NCBI RefSeq assembly: GCF_003048535.1
Contig: NZ_PIRQ01000001.1
Coordinates: forward strand, 248,001-312,000
Source: Campylobacter concisus
Lineage (GTDB): Bacteria; Campylobacterota; Campylobacteria; Campylobacterales; Campylobacteraceae
Reading direction: 5' to 3'
DNA length: 64,000 nucleotides
Shown: piece after piece, positions 27,934-35,985 of the stretch
Position numbering within the stretch: the stretch's first letter is position 1
Layout of the letters: each line of letters opens with the position of its first letter
Made by a program: the position numbers and the translations under genes
Notes under the pieces: model-generated
What the model was told of the DNA's origin: nothing
Seen by the model: only the letters and a program-made list of their open reading frames with translations
The model's database searches: none

Positions 27934-29123
27934 TGCCTAAGCTTTCACGCCAGTTAACCATCACACAGTTTAAAAATCTAAAAGCCAAAGAGAGGCCATA
28001 TTTTGTCAGCGATGGCGATAACCTTCTAATTAAAATAATGCCAAGCGGCATAAAGTTTTTTATATATGAGTTTCGAGAAAATAACAAGCGTCACCGCTTA
28101 ACGCTAGGCAAATATGATGAGATGAGCCTAAGCGAAGCAAGAGATAAGAGAGGCGAGCTAAGATCAAAACTAAGCCAAGGTGAAAGCCTGGTGCAAACAG
28201 CAGAAAAAACAAAATTTAGGGCAGTATTTGAAGCGTGGTATAAAACAAAAAGTAAGTTGAGCGAAAAACAGCAGTTTTGGATAAAAAGGCGGTTTGAAAC
28301 GTTATTTTTGCCTAAATTTGGCGAGATAAACATAAAAGATATTAGCAGAAAAGATATTATAAACGCGCTTGCACCACTTCTTGGCGATGACAAGCAAGAA
28401 ACTACACGAAAAACGCTAGGGATACTAAATAGCTTCTATAAATTTGCTCTTTTACATGAGTATGTCGAGCATAATATTATTTCAGATATTGATAAAAGCG
28501 CGCTAATCGGCAAAAAAGATGTAAAACATTTTGCATACTTAAAAAATGATGATGAGATAAGAGCCGTATTAATGGCAATAAAAGATTATTTTGGAGATAT
28601 AAGAGTAAAAACGTGTGCGATATTTCAACTATATACCGCAGTAAGAGGGCAAAATGCTAGAAATGCTAAGTGGTCGCAGATAGATTTTGAAAATTGCCTT
28701 TGGCATATCCCAGCAAGCGAGATGAAAACGGCAAAGCCTCACGAAGTGTTTTTGTCAAAAAGTGTTATAAATTTATTAAAAACATATCGTGAGCGCCTGC
28801 CATTAAAAAGTGAGTTAATTTTTCCGTCCGTAAAATCAAATGTGCGCCCTATTAGTGATAATACTATCCGCTCAATGCTTAGAAGTCTAGGCTTTAATAA
28901 TGAAATGGTAACTCCACACGGCTTTAGAGCCACGTTTAGCACGATCGCCAACGAAAACATAGATAAACACGGCTGTAATAGCGACGTTATTGAGCTTTGC
29001 CTCGCTCATGTTGAGAGCAATAAGGTCAAAGAAGCATACAACCACGCTAAAAATTTAAAAGCAAGAGCTAGGCTTATGCAATGGTGGAGTGATTATTTAG
29101 ATAGTTTGGGCGGCTTTGCCTGA
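27933..29123 (+). CDS. int: Tyrosine site-specific integrase (P4/DUF4102 type)
   Basis: Integrates and excises the prophage at tRNA-Ser. 396 residues: an N-terminal DUF4102 arm-binding domain (YFVSDGDNLLIKIMPSG, RHRLTLGKYDEMSL), a core-binding domain, then the catalytic domain with R238 (TAVRGQN), H329-x-x-R332 (PHGFR), H359 and nucleophile Y369 (AYNHAKN). All catalytic residues are present, so it is probably active. AAGGA lies 8 nt upstream of the ATG. It is convergent with, and overlaps by 27 nt, the excisionase-like gene. Confidence 0.95.
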   Translation: MPKLSRQLTITQFKNLKAKERPYFVSDGDNLLIKIMPSGIKFFIYEFRENNKRHRLTLGKYDEMSLSEARDKRGELRSKLSQGESLVQTAEKTKFRAVFEAWYKTKSKLSEKQQFWIKRRFETLFLPKFGEINIKDISRKDIINALAPLLGDDKQETTRKTLGILNSFYKFALLHEYVEHNIISDIDKSALIGKKDVKHFAYLKNDDEIRAVLMAIKDYFGDIRVKTCAIFQLYTAVRGQNARNAKWSQIDFENCLWHIPASEMKTAKPHEVFLSKSVINLLKTYRERLPLKSELIFPSVKSNVRPISDNTIRSMLRSLGFNNEMVTPHGFRATFSTIANENIDKHGCNSDVIELCLAHVESNKVKEAYNHAKNLKARARLMQWWSDYLDSLGGFA

Positions 29124-29282
29124 TTTGTAGGCAGAAATAGAGTTTTGGGAATAATAAATTATCTTAGAGTTGATCTTGCTTGCTGTGATCTTGCCTGCTA
29201 GCACTAATCGCCTTAGACTGATAGGCGATGTTAGCCCTAACTCTTTCAAGGCTTCATCGCGCGTAATAAATGTATCGCTCAT
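29097..29282 (-). CDS. Excisionase-like DNA-binding protein
   Basis: A 61-residue protein with a winged-helix/MerR-like arrangement: TRDEALKELGL, SPISLRRLVLAGKI, then a short wing ending in YYSQNSISAYKSG. This is the usual look of small phage Xis/AlpA-type proteins. It is the last gene of the leftward early operon and overlaps the 3' end of the integrase gene, so early leftward transcription would run antisense into int. Confidence 0.65.
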   Translation of the reverse strand: MSDTFITRDEALKELGLTSPISLRRLVLAGKITASKINSKIIYYSQNSISAYKSGKAAQTI

Positions 29283-29461
29283 TTTTTATCCTTTATATAA
29301 TCTTTCAAATCTCGCAGAACGTGCCGTAAATAGCGGACGTCGCATTTGAATAAAAGAGCTTGTATTTGCTCGACTAGCTTTGTTTTTTCATTGTGCGCCT
29401 CGCAAAACGCCTCTAGGTTTGCAAGGGCGGTTAAATGCCTCTCTTTTTCTGGGCTACTCAT
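29279..29461 (-). CDS. Small hypothetical phage protein
   Basis: 60 residues, strongly helical and charged (LTALANLEAFCEAHNEKTK; VLRDLKDYIKDKK). It has RBS AGGAGAAAG and its stop overlaps the next start (ATGA), so it is a real member of the leftward operon. I do not recognise the family. Confidence 0.6.
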   Translation of the reverse strand: MSSPEKERHLTALANLEAFCEAHNEKTKLVEQIQALLFKCDVRYLRHVLRDLKDYIKDKK

Positions 29462-29508
29462 TTGTTCTTTCTCCTCACTTTTTCTAAGCTAGGCTTACTT
29501 CTCCAAAC

Positions 29509-29769
29509 TCACCACTCCATACCATCATACTCCTCTCGCTCTAGCCAGTCAGGGGTATCTTTAAAGGTTATAAAGCCTCTCCAGTTTTGTGTGCCATAGC
29601 CGCTATCATAGATAAGCTCGTCTCTTGTTATCTCACCCCATAGGATTTTGCCACTACCCTTATACACTGGGTCTTCTGATATACTCCAGTCTTTTGTGTA
29701 TGTTAGGAAATACTCATCTACCTCGTGGTCTCCTATGAGCTTTAGTGTCTCTTGTTTAAAGTTAGTCAT
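29509..29769 (-). CDS. Hypothetical phage protein
   Basis: 86 residues, rich in Asp, Glu, Trp and Tyr, with no TM and no motif I recognise (KILWGEITRDELIYDSG; ends YDGMEW). AAGGAG lies upstream and its start overlaps the end of the YopX-like gene by 8 nt. Member of the leftward early operon; function unknown. Confidence 0.65.
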   Translation of the reverse strand: MTNFKQETLKLIGDHEVDEYFLTYTKDWSISEDPVYKGSGKILWGEITRDELIYDSGYGTQNWRGFITFKDTPDWLEREEYDGMEW

Positions 29770-30172
29770 TTAATAACTCCTTGTTCTCGTAAATATTGCC
29801 TACTACAACCCAATCACCAAGTTCATTTAGAAAAAATTCTAGTACTTCTCGTTTTTTATCAATAGGTCTAACTGCAAAACTTCCTATGTCAAAAAATATT
29901 TCACCCATTTCACCATATCGTGGATTTGGTAATTCTTCACTACGAGGAGCCTGCGGATAAAATCTGACTATATACCCCTCATAAATTTTTTTGCCGTTTT
30001 GGTCTTTTAAGCCAGTGTATTGCATAAGTTCGACATCTCTTATTGGGGCTTCTATTTCGCCAAAACTACCAAAGCCCGCTAAAATGACGTATCCGCCTGA
30101 AAAACTTATCTCAAGGACCTCTCTCAAGATTTTCTTTTCCTTGTGCCACGCCATAAATTTAATCTCTCTCAT
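29762..30172 (-). CDS. YopX-family phage protein
   Basis: 136 residues. The order IKFMAWHKEKK, then MQYTGLKDQNGKKIYEGYIV, then a C-terminal NELGDWVVVGNIYEN is the diagnostic pattern of the YopX family (SPbeta YopX-like), common in early regions of prophages. The biochemical role of YopX proteins is unknown. GTAAATG coupling to the upstream gene (4-nt overlap) fits the operon. Confidence 0.85.
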   Translation of the reverse strand: MREIKFMAWHKEKKILREVLEISFSGGYVILAGFGSFGEIEAPIRDVELMQYTGLKDQNGKKIYEGYIVRFYPQAPRSEELPNPRYGEMGEIFFDIGSFAVRPIDKKREVLEFFLNELGDWVVVGNIYENKELLND

Positions 30173-30408
30173 TTACTATCCTTTAATTTTTTGTATGCTT
30201 CAAGTAGCCTTTCTCGCTCGTCTTGTTTGAGGTAAAAGTAATCGTAAAGCGAAAAATTTATCCAAGTTGGCTGGATGTCAAATTTTAAAAGTAATTTATT
30301 GAGACGCTGCAGATTTTTGTAGTCGTCTTTTTTAAATTCCCAATTGTGGCTCAAAAACCACTCTAAAAGCTCCATTAGTTTTTCTTTGTCTGTTTTTTGC
30401 CAAAACAC
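30169..30408 (-). CDS. Small hypothetical phage protein
   Basis: 79 residues from a GTG start at 30408, chosen because AAAGGA is 6 nt upstream; a TTG at 30423 is in frame but has no RBS. Helical, charged, ending LEAYKKLKDSK. No family recognised. Start and stop are tightly packed between neighbours. Confidence 0.6.
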   Translation of the reverse strand: MFWQKTDKEKLMELLEWFLSHNWEFKKDDYKNLQRLNKLLLKFDIQPTWINFSLYDYFYLKQDERERLLEAYKKLKDSK

Positions 30409-30419
30409 TATCAATCCTT

Positions 30420-30869
30420 TCAAATATTCTCAATATAAAAATAAGCCAGTGTTTGGCTATCCTCTGCCTCTTTGCGGTATTTTGTATCGCAACTTTTGTT
30501 TGAGATATACGCTATCTTGTCTTTATTCACCGCGTAAAACTCCGCTAATATCGGCGCTAATCTTTGCCCCTTGCGCTCGTGTGGTGCTAACCTCAAATAA
30601 AGCAGGTCGCAGGCTAGTTGTGGAGCTGTCGTACTAAAGCTCTTTTTGGCAATACTCGCCTTGTTATCCAAAGCGTTTATTTGAGTTTCTATCCGCCTTT
30701 TAAATGCGTTATAGTGTCCAACTATCGGCATCATCGCCTCGATCAGCTCGTCGATAAATTTGCTCGCCTTTTTATTGATGAAAAGCCCTAACTTCTCGGT
30801 GCTATCCATTTTTAGAAACGAATACGCCATCACAAAAATGGCGGCGTCTTTTAGCTCAGCCGTTGTCAT
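30420..30869 (-). CDS. Hypothetical phage protein
   Basis: 149 residues, mostly helical (KASKFIDELIEAMMPIVGHYNAFKRRIETQINAL), with no signal or TM and no recognised domain. GGAGTG lies before the start, and it overlaps the upstream gene by 14 nt. Leftward early operon. Confidence 0.65.
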   Translation of the reverse strand: MTTAELKDAAIFVMAYSFLKMDSTEKLGLFINKKASKFIDELIEAMMPIVGHYNAFKRRIETQINALDNKASIAKKSFSTTAPQLACDLLYLRLAPHERKGQRLAPILAEFYAVNKDKIAYISNKSCDTKYRKEAEDSQTLAYFYIENI

Positions 30870-31110
30870 CGCTCACTCCATTTAGGTTTTTGCCTTTTAG
30901 TATTTGTAATACGTCTTGCTTTGAAAATTTAGAGCTTGGGCTTAGCTCAATCTTGCTTAGCCAGTAGCGATCTAGTTTTTCGCCATAGTATTTATACGCC
31001 TCAGTGCTAGTTGCAAAAGGCTCGTAAGGCTCTAGCTCATCAAATACCCAGACGCCATTTTCCATACATTGGCTTTCTTGCTGTCGCACCATTGCTTCGC
31101 CGTAAGTCAT
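30856..31110 (-). CDS. Small hypothetical phage protein
   Basis: 84 residues, acidic and aromatic, with a central PFATSTEAYKYYGEKLDRYW and a C-terminal segment (KFSKQDVLQILKGKNLNG) that could be a small helical fold. AAAGGAAAAG lies upstream. Family not recognised. Confidence 0.6.
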   Translation of the reverse strand: MTYGEAMVRQQESQCMENGVWVFDELEPYEPFATSTEAYKYYGEKLDRYWLSKIELSPSSKFSKQDVLQILKGKNLNGVSDDNG

Positions 31111-31185
31111 TTTCTTTTCCTTTTTAGAAGGAACTTTTTGAGCACTTCTTATTTGTGTTGCCGCTGAAGTTTTTTACCCATTTTT

Positions 31186-31761
31186 TTAACCTTTTGCTTG
31201 TTCGCCTATTTTCAGCAAAATTTTACATAAGCGAGACATAATGGGGCTACGCCCTAGATATACGCCATAAGTCCTATGGTTTTCGCCGCGCCCAGCATAC
31301 TCTCTAGCTTCGCGATCGCTAAAAGTAAATACCATTCTTTCGTCCGCTATCCATCTTTGCATAGTTGGATAATAAGAATAGTCTCTCAATTCCTCCCGAT
31401 CTCTTATGTAGCTTTGCAAGTCGTCATCATCATCCACATTTAAAAGAATGCCAAGCTCCTTTACTAATTTTAGTTTTTGGGCGTCGCTATCGGCACCTAT
31501 TAGATTTTCGTGTATTTCGTCTATTAGATATGCTTTTGCCCGCTTAAGCCCCTCGGCTACAATATCCCCCTCGCTAAATAGCGTCCAATCATCGGCAAAT
31601 TCCTCATCTGTGATAATCGTCTCTTTCTTTTGAACCATCAGACCGTAGGGTTGAGCGGTGCTTCTAGTGTCTTGGTTGAGCATCTCTTTCCCCAAATCCA
31701 TTAAAAATTTCGTATCTTCATCAGATAAATAAAATGAAAACTCATCATTATCTTGTATCAC
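31186..31761 (-). CDS. Hypothetical acidic phage protein
   Basis: 191 residues, acidic N terminus with a run of five Asp (DDDDD) near residue 115. The start is GTG at 31761 behind AAAGGAG. No TM, no motif recognised. It lies between ssb and the small unknown genes of the leftward early operon; function unknown. Confidence 0.6.
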   Translation of the reverse strand: MIQDNDEFSFYLSDEDTKFLMDLGKEMLNQDTRSTAQPYGLMVQKKETIITDEEFADDWTLFSEGDIVAEGLKRAKAYLIDEIHENLIGADSDAQKLKLVKELGILLNVDDDDDLQSYIRDREELRDYSYYPTMQRWIADERMVFTFSDREAREYAGRGENHRTYGVYLGRSPIMSRLCKILLKIGEQAKG

Positions 31762-31882
31762 ATTAGCTCCTTTAATAATTTACTCGTCAAACAAAATTAA
31801 TCAGCAAAAAGCCCTAAAAATTGGCTTTTGCATGGCTGTATTAAGCTCATACTAAGCCAACCATCAAACAACCGTCAAACAA

Positions 31883-32365
31883 TTAAAATGGTATCGTTTC
31901 GTCGTTGTCGTATTTGCCGGCATCAATATCTACGTCAGGCACATCGTAACTTTCAGGCGGTTTTTGATGCTGCGGTTTCTTAGGTGTGCCTTGTTGCGGG
32001 CGCTGATTTGAATAGCCGCCTTGCTGATAGCCTTGATTGTTTTGTTTTGCGTCGCCTAGCATTTCCATTACTTCCACAGCAACACTATGCTTACTTCTGT
32101 TTTGCCCGTTGCTATCCTGCCATTGGTCGAATTTTAATCGACCCTCGACTAAAAGCTTACTTCCCTTTTGTAGGTATTGGTTACTTACTTCCGCTTGTTT
32201 TCCGAAAAACGTGAGATCAATAAAGCACGTTTCCTCGCGCTTTTCGCCATTTAGGGTGTATTTGCGAGTTACGGCAATACCACAACTACCTATTGCCGTG
32301 CCGCCTTGGGTGTATCTAAGCTCAATATCCCTTACTAATCTACCCAATAATATGACTTTGTTCAT
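31883..32365 (-). CDS. ssb: Phage single-stranded DNA-binding protein
   Basis: 160 residues. The OB-fold N-terminal domain opens MNKVILLGRLVRDIELRY and contains FFGKQAEVSNQYLQKGSKL; a Gln/Gly/Pro-rich linker follows, and the acidic tail ends DNDETIPF, the tip that binds SSB partner proteins. It works with the RecE/RecT-like pair upstream in the same operon. AAGGAG lies 8 nt before the start. Confidence 0.95.
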   Translation of the reverse strand: MNKVILLGRLVRDIELRYTQGGTAIGSCGIAVTRKYTLNGEKREETCFIDLTFFGKQAEVSNQYLQKGSKLLVEGRLKFDQWQDSNGQNRSKHSVAVEVMEMLGDAKQNNQGYQQGGYSNQRPQQGTPKKPQHQKPPESYDVPDVDIDAGKYDNDETIPF

Positions 32366-32588
32366 CTATGAGCTCCTTATAAATTTTTCTATGATATATT
32401 TTTAAGATTTGATTTTTAGAAACAGGCATAGTTTTGGCCACAGAGTAAGCGCTAGCTCCTTGTTGTTGTAATATAAGGATTGTTTTGATCTGGTCTGGCG
32501 TCAGCTTTCTTTTTGCTTTGCCGTTTTTTGAGGCAGTGGCTCTGCCTATTTCTGATCTATTCCATTTGTCAAGACGAATAGCCGACAT
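32340..32588 (-). CDS. Small helix-turn-helix protein (resolvase-HTH-like)
   Basis: 82 residues. The segment RKLTPDQIKTILILQQQGAS-AYSVAKTMPVSKNQILKIYH has the layout of the HTH_7/Hin-type DNA-binding domain. It has no catalytic domain. Probably a regulator or DNA-binding cofactor; no clear RBS. It overlaps the ssb start by 26 nt. Confidence 0.6.
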   Translation of the reverse strand: MSAIRLDKWNRSEIGRATASKNGKAKRKLTPDQIKTILILQQQGASAYSVAKTMPVSKNQILKIYHRKIYKELIDEQSHIIG

Positions 32589-32625
32589 TCTTATGCTTTT
32601 TTCGCTCGCTTTGGCAAGCCCCGTT

Positions 32626-32958
32626 TTATAAGAGTGGACTATGTTTTTTTTTGGCAGTTGCCCACTCTAAATTCTCAAGCCGATTATCGGTTTTCACGCC
32701 ATTTTTGTGATTTATTTGCGGCCTACGATTAGGGTTTGCCAAAAAGGCTTCACAAACCAACCTATGGACGGATTTTTTGCTTTGTTTTCTATTTTTGTGT
32801 AAACTAGCATAATCATATCCATTATTATCAGTTACCTTTTTAAGCCATAGCCCTTTATGGTTTGGGTTATATTTGTTGGCCTTGGGGTGGCTAAAAACCA
32901 TCCCGCCATCAGTAATAGAATAAAGGCCCTCATATCCAATAACTGGTTTTATTTTCAT
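32626..32958 (-). CDS. NUMOD4-HNH homing-type endonuclease
   Basis: 110 residues. An N-terminal NUMOD4 motif (PVIGYEGLYSITDGG) is followed by an HNH nuclease core with SVHRLVCEAFLANP, RPQINHKNGVKTDNRLENLEWAT. All motif residues are present (H of VHRLV, NHKNG, N of DNRLENLEW). A free-standing mobile endonuclease. Its start overlaps, as ATGA, the end of a 17-codon ORF that matches an ssb 5' end. Confidence 0.85.
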   Translation of the reverse strand: MKIKPVIGYEGLYSITDGGMVFSHPKANKYNPNHKGLWLKKVTDNNGYDYASLHKNRKQSKKSVHRLVCEAFLANPNRRPQINHKNGVKTDNRLENLEWATAKKKHSPLL

Positions 32959-33008
32959 AGTACACCCCCGCGCGTGAGATGCCCCACTAAAACTATTTTG
33001 TTAAACAT
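32955..33008 (-). pseudogene. ssb 5'-end remnant or leader ORF before the HNH gene
   Basis: A 17-codon frame MFNKIVLVGHLTRGGVL. Its first 13 residues match the N terminus of Campylobacter chromosomal SSB as I remember it (MFNKVVLVGNLTR), then diverge and stop. It may be a decayed second ssb interrupted by the endonuclease gene, or a leader that drives HNH translation by ATGA coupling. Confidence 0.5.
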
Positions 33009-33091
33009 CTTTTAGCCTTTCGTCTGTTTACCCTTATTCTTTGGCTTCTACTGTAAGCGCCTTTTGTGCGTCTAGTTTTTGAGTGTGGCAT
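32993..33091 (-). CDS. Tiny basic ORF
   Basis: 32 codons, extremely basic (RTKGAYSRSQRIRVNRRKAKR, 12 Arg/Lys in that stretch), overlapping its neighbours at both ends. It could encode a nucleic-acid-binding peptide, but the RBS is weak; existence is uncertain. Confidence 0.3.
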   Translation of the reverse strand: MPHSKTRRTKGAYSRSQRIRVNRRKAKRCLTK

Positions 33092-33188
33092 GTGGGCTTT
33101 GCTCTTTTTTGTTTGTGGCGCGCCTTGAAAAATCATCTACGCCGTTTAGCCCCGCAAACAATGCGCTTAAAATTCCTAATGCTTTCAT
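33072..33188 (-). CDS. Small phage peptide after the RecT-like gene
   Basis: 38 codons starting 3 nt after the recT-like stop with AAGGAAC as RBS. The N-terminal half is hydrophobic (ALGILSALFAGLNGV) and the C-terminal half is basic/polar. The good RBS and tight spacing argue that it is translated; function unknown. Confidence 0.5.
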   Translation of the reverse strand: MKALGILSALFAGLNGVDDFSRRATNKKEQSPHATLKN

Positions 33189-33190
33189 TT

Positions 33191-34066
33191 TTAGTTCCTT
33201 AAATTTTCCATTAATGCATCAATACTATTCGGATCGGCTAGATACGCCTTAGCTTCATCAGGCGACACTCTAGCTAAAAGCTTTTCGGCTTCGACCTCGC
33301 TCGCGCCTCTATTCATCATCTCGCTTTGCAAAGCGTCAAGCGGTAGCACGTCATCGTTCACGTCGATTTCTACTTCAACTGGCGCGGCTTCGATGTATTC
33401 AGTTTGTGAATTTTTTGCACCAACTGAGCTGTTTAATTTTTCCGAACTACTCAAAAGCTCATTTAGTCCAGCTTTTGGCGGTGTTTTTGATTGTTCATTA
33501 GGCTCAAATGTAACAATATCCTCCACTTCATCAGATGTTTTTAGTCCATATTTTACCTCTGGAAAAAATTCATTTATGAAAAAACTTTGTGCTCTATATT
33601 TCATCATTAACTCTGGCATTGTCTGCCATTTTGAGCCATTTTTACTTAGCCAACCCTCGCGCCTTGCCATTTCCATTGTTATGGTTGTGCCTTTTAATAA
33701 TTGTCCAGTTTGGGCGTCTATGGCTTCACAATGTGCACTATTGCCATCAGGGCTTACAATAGTTTGCAATCGCCCCTTTAAAAGTCCGCTTGAGTTTAGC
33801 CTTGCAACTAAAAATTTCGTTTCAAAACTAGGCTTGCCATGAATGATATAAATACTTTGTGCTACCTCTAAAGCGCCTATATTCATACGCTGGGCTAAAT
33901 CAAGCACAATAATTGCCGTTCCGATATTTGCTGTTTCGTTACCTTTGCGTAAATGGGCTGGGAAAAAATCAGTAGCCACAAAAGCTTTGGCTTTCCTTTG
34001 TTCAAGCTCAAATTTCTTTACCTCAAGCTCCGTTTTTCTATCTTGGTATTCTTGGATTTGGTTCAT
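33191..34066 (-). CDS. RecT-like single-strand annealing recombinase
   Basis: 291 residues. The segment IIVLDLAQRMNIGALEVAQSIYIIHGKPSFETKFLVARLNSSG and later MMKYRAQSFFINEFFPEVKYGLKTSDEVED follow the RecT-family pattern (quoted pieces are noncontiguous). It anneals single strands produced by the exonuclease encoded immediately upstream. The C-terminal 80 residues are acidic and probably flexible. RBS AAAGGA. Leftward early operon. Confidence 0.75.
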   Translation of the reverse strand: MNQIQEYQDRKTELEVKKFELEQRKAKAFVATDFFPAHLRKGNETANIGTAIIVLDLAQRMNIGALEVAQSIYIIHGKPSFETKFLVARLNSSGLLKGRLQTIVSPDGNSAHCEAIDAQTGQLLKGTTITMEMARREGWLSKNGSKWQTMPELMMKYRAQSFFINEFFPEVKYGLKTSDEVEDIVTFEPNEQSKTPPKAGLNELLSSSEKLNSSVGAKNSQTEYIEAAPVEVEIDVNDDVLPLDALQSEMMNRGASEVEAEKLLARVSPDEAKAYLADPNSIDALMENLRN

Positions 34067-34082
34067 TTATTGTCCTTTTAAA

Positions 34083-34931
34083 TTATGCTATCTGTTCGTA
34101 AAACTTCCACGCTGGCAAGCTTAAAGTTTGCACCGCCTCTATCTTGTCGCCGTCTTTTTTTGCATAGCCCCACCACTCGTCATGTTCTTTGCAATATTTG
34201 TAAAGCTCTAGTAGTTCAAGATATGCTTTGCGACCTTGTTCTATTGCTGCGGCGTCAAGTTCATAAAACCCTACAAAATAAGGGGCTTTTGTTTCAACGG
34301 CGATAAATAAGAAATAATTTACTTCTTTTTTTAGGCTTCTTAAAATGTCGCTGTAAAACGCTGCTTGCACGTGATAATTAAAACTAGCTACTGATCTAGC
34401 AAAGCCACCGGCCGAAGCATCTGAAGTTGTTTTTAGATCAATTACTGCACCCATTTTCTCATTATAAAAATCAGGGCGACATTTAACCGCTACGCCGTTT
34501 ATCTCACTAAAATAGCTTTGTTCGGCTAGCCCATCTTTTAAAAATATAGCTGTTTCACGCATAGAATTAACCGAGTTTGCTATTTCTACGGCTGAGCCAA
34601 AAATATCAAGATCAAGCGAGGTTTTATCGCCTAAATTTTCTAAAAAATCGTTGTAGATCGCTTTGCCCTCTTTGGTGCGTTTATCAACATCAGGCTCTAC
34701 GCAAAATTCATTTGAAAAATCTTTTGGCTCTAATACTAGCTTATGCACCGCAGAGCCTAAGAGCAAAGCTTTTGTAGGCTCACTTTTAAGCTCGTTTTTC
34801 ATTTTTAAGTGTAAAGGGCTACGTGCAAGTAGGTCGAGGTCGCTCTTTGATATTTCAGGGCGTGCGTGGTATTCTTTATTGCTAATATTTTTGTTGTCTT
34901 CTGATATTTCATCAAAACTAATTTCAAACAT
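34083..34931 (-). CDS. RecE-like PD-(D/E)XK exonuclease
   Basis: 282 residues of the exonuclease VIII/DUF3799 type that resects double-stranded ends for RecT. Visible motifs are SKSDLDLLARSPLH near residue 29, GSAVHKLVLEP (H63), the catalytic VKCRPDF (D154) and AVIDLKTT (D165, K167), then the Q/Y helix FNYHVQAAFY. All active-site residues are present. It lies 17 nt upstream of the RecT-like gene, the standard pairing. Confidence 0.88.
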   Translation of the reverse strand: MFEISFDEISEDNKNISNKEYHARPEISKSDLDLLARSPLHLKMKNELKSEPTKALLLGSAVHKLVLEPKDFSNEFCVEPDVDKRTKEGKAIYNDFLENLGDKTSLDLDIFGSAVEIANSVNSMRETAIFLKDGLAEQSYFSEINGVAVKCRPDFYNEKMGAVIDLKTTSDASAGGFARSVASFNYHVQAAFYSDILRSLKKEVNYFLFIAVETKAPYFVGFYELDAAAIEQGRKAYLELLELYKYCKEHDEWWGYAKKDGDKIEAVQTLSLPAWKFYEQIA

Positions 34932-35850
34932 TTAACACCTCAATTTTACTTAGATTGGTTATACCAGCCGCAGATAACATCTCCTTGATCTTGTCTGTTA
35001 GCTTGTCGTGCGGAGCATTTGCTGGAGCTTTAACCTCAAACTCAGTGCGGATAGTGTAGATAGCCTTGCCGTTTTCGGCTTCGCGTGGTTTTTGCAAAAT
35101 TTCACATTGTACGTCATAAAAAGGTTGTGATGGTGTGGTTATTTGCTCGGCTTTTGCGCACTCAATAGCTTCTTGTTTTTCTCTTTCGGCTCTTGCTAAT
35201 AGTTCAGCCTCTCTTTGTGCGGCTTTTGCTTCTAGCTCTGCTTTCTCTCTCGCTGCTCGCTCCTCTGCTTCACGTCTTGCTTGCGCTGCTATTTCGGCAT
35301 CTCTAGCCGCTTTTTCTTGCTCTGCGATCTTGGCCTGCAAGATTTCGTTTTCAAGGGCTTGTATTTTAGCCCCTATTGCGTCTTTTGTGGCTTTTGCTAG
35401 AGCGCCAGCAGATGTTACCGAGCTTAATTTAATTAGATCGGATGTATTTATTCTTTCAAAATTTAGCCCCTTTTCCTCGCAAAGGGCTTTCGTATATTCA
35501 GCTATCCTTGCGGCGATTACTTCAAGCTTAGCGTTTTCAAAATTTGCCACGCCGTCTGCTATCTTTTGACGACCATCCGTGATGATAGCTTCGATCTCTT
35601 TTTTTTCGGCTTTTAGTTGATTTACTGGGGCTGAAATTTTATCAATATAAAATTTATATCGCTCACCAATCTCTGTTTTAACCTTATTAAAATTTGCCAT
35701 TACCTTTTTGGCTTCAGGGATGTTTTCCTCGGTTACATTGATAGAATATTTCTCTACCTGCCTGCTAGCTTCAGCTTTTAGTTCCTCAAAATTAGTAGTC
35801 AATTTTTGACTATCCGCTGTTTGTGCCTCATAAGTTACAATTAATTCCAT
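34924..35850 (-). CDS. DUF1351-domain phage protein
   Basis: 308 residues. The N-terminal half resembles DUF1351 (KVMANFNKVKTEIGERYKFYIDKISAPVNQLKAEKKE in pieces), the central part (about 170-225) is an Ala/Glu/Arg/Lys coiled coil (EAEERAAREKAELEAKAAQ), and a small C-terminal domain follows. DUF1351 proteins regularly precede RecE/RecT modules in phages; a recombination-accessory role is inferred. RBS AAAGGAT. Its stop overlaps the recE-like start. Confidence 0.75.
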   Translation of the reverse strand: MELIVTYEAQTADSQKLTTNFEELKAEASRQVEKYSINVTEENIPEAKKVMANFNKVKTEIGERYKFYIDKISAPVNQLKAEKKEIEAIITDGRQKIADGVANFENAKLEVIAARIAEYTKALCEEKGLNFERINTSDLIKLSSVTSAGALAKATKDAIGAKIQALENEILQAKIAEQEKAARDAEIAAQARREAEERAAREKAELEAKAAQREAELLARAEREKQEAIECAKAEQITTPSQPFYDVQCEILQKPREAENGKAIYTIRTEFEVKAPANAPHDKLTDKIKEMLSAAGITNLSKIEVLNV

Positions 35851-35883
35851 TTTTTATCCTTTTTAACGTATTTATCATTTATG

Positions 35884-35985
35884 TTAAAAATTTCTCAATT
35901 TTTTAACAATTTCTAAAAACTCACCTATTGTCATATTTGGCTTGCCATAGAACTTAACAAGCCTCTTTAGTGTGGAGTATCGCAT
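35884..35985 (-). CDS. 33-codon hypothetical peptide
   Basis: A frame encoding MRYSTLKRLVKFYGKPN followed by MTIGEFLEIVKKLRNF, preceded by AGGAGG at 9 nt. It overlaps the end of the 115-residue gene by 32 nt. A basic amphipathic helix is likely. Translation is plausible, not shown. Confidence 0.4.
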   Translation of the reverse strand: MRYSTLKRLVKFYGKPNMTIGEFLEIVKKLRNF

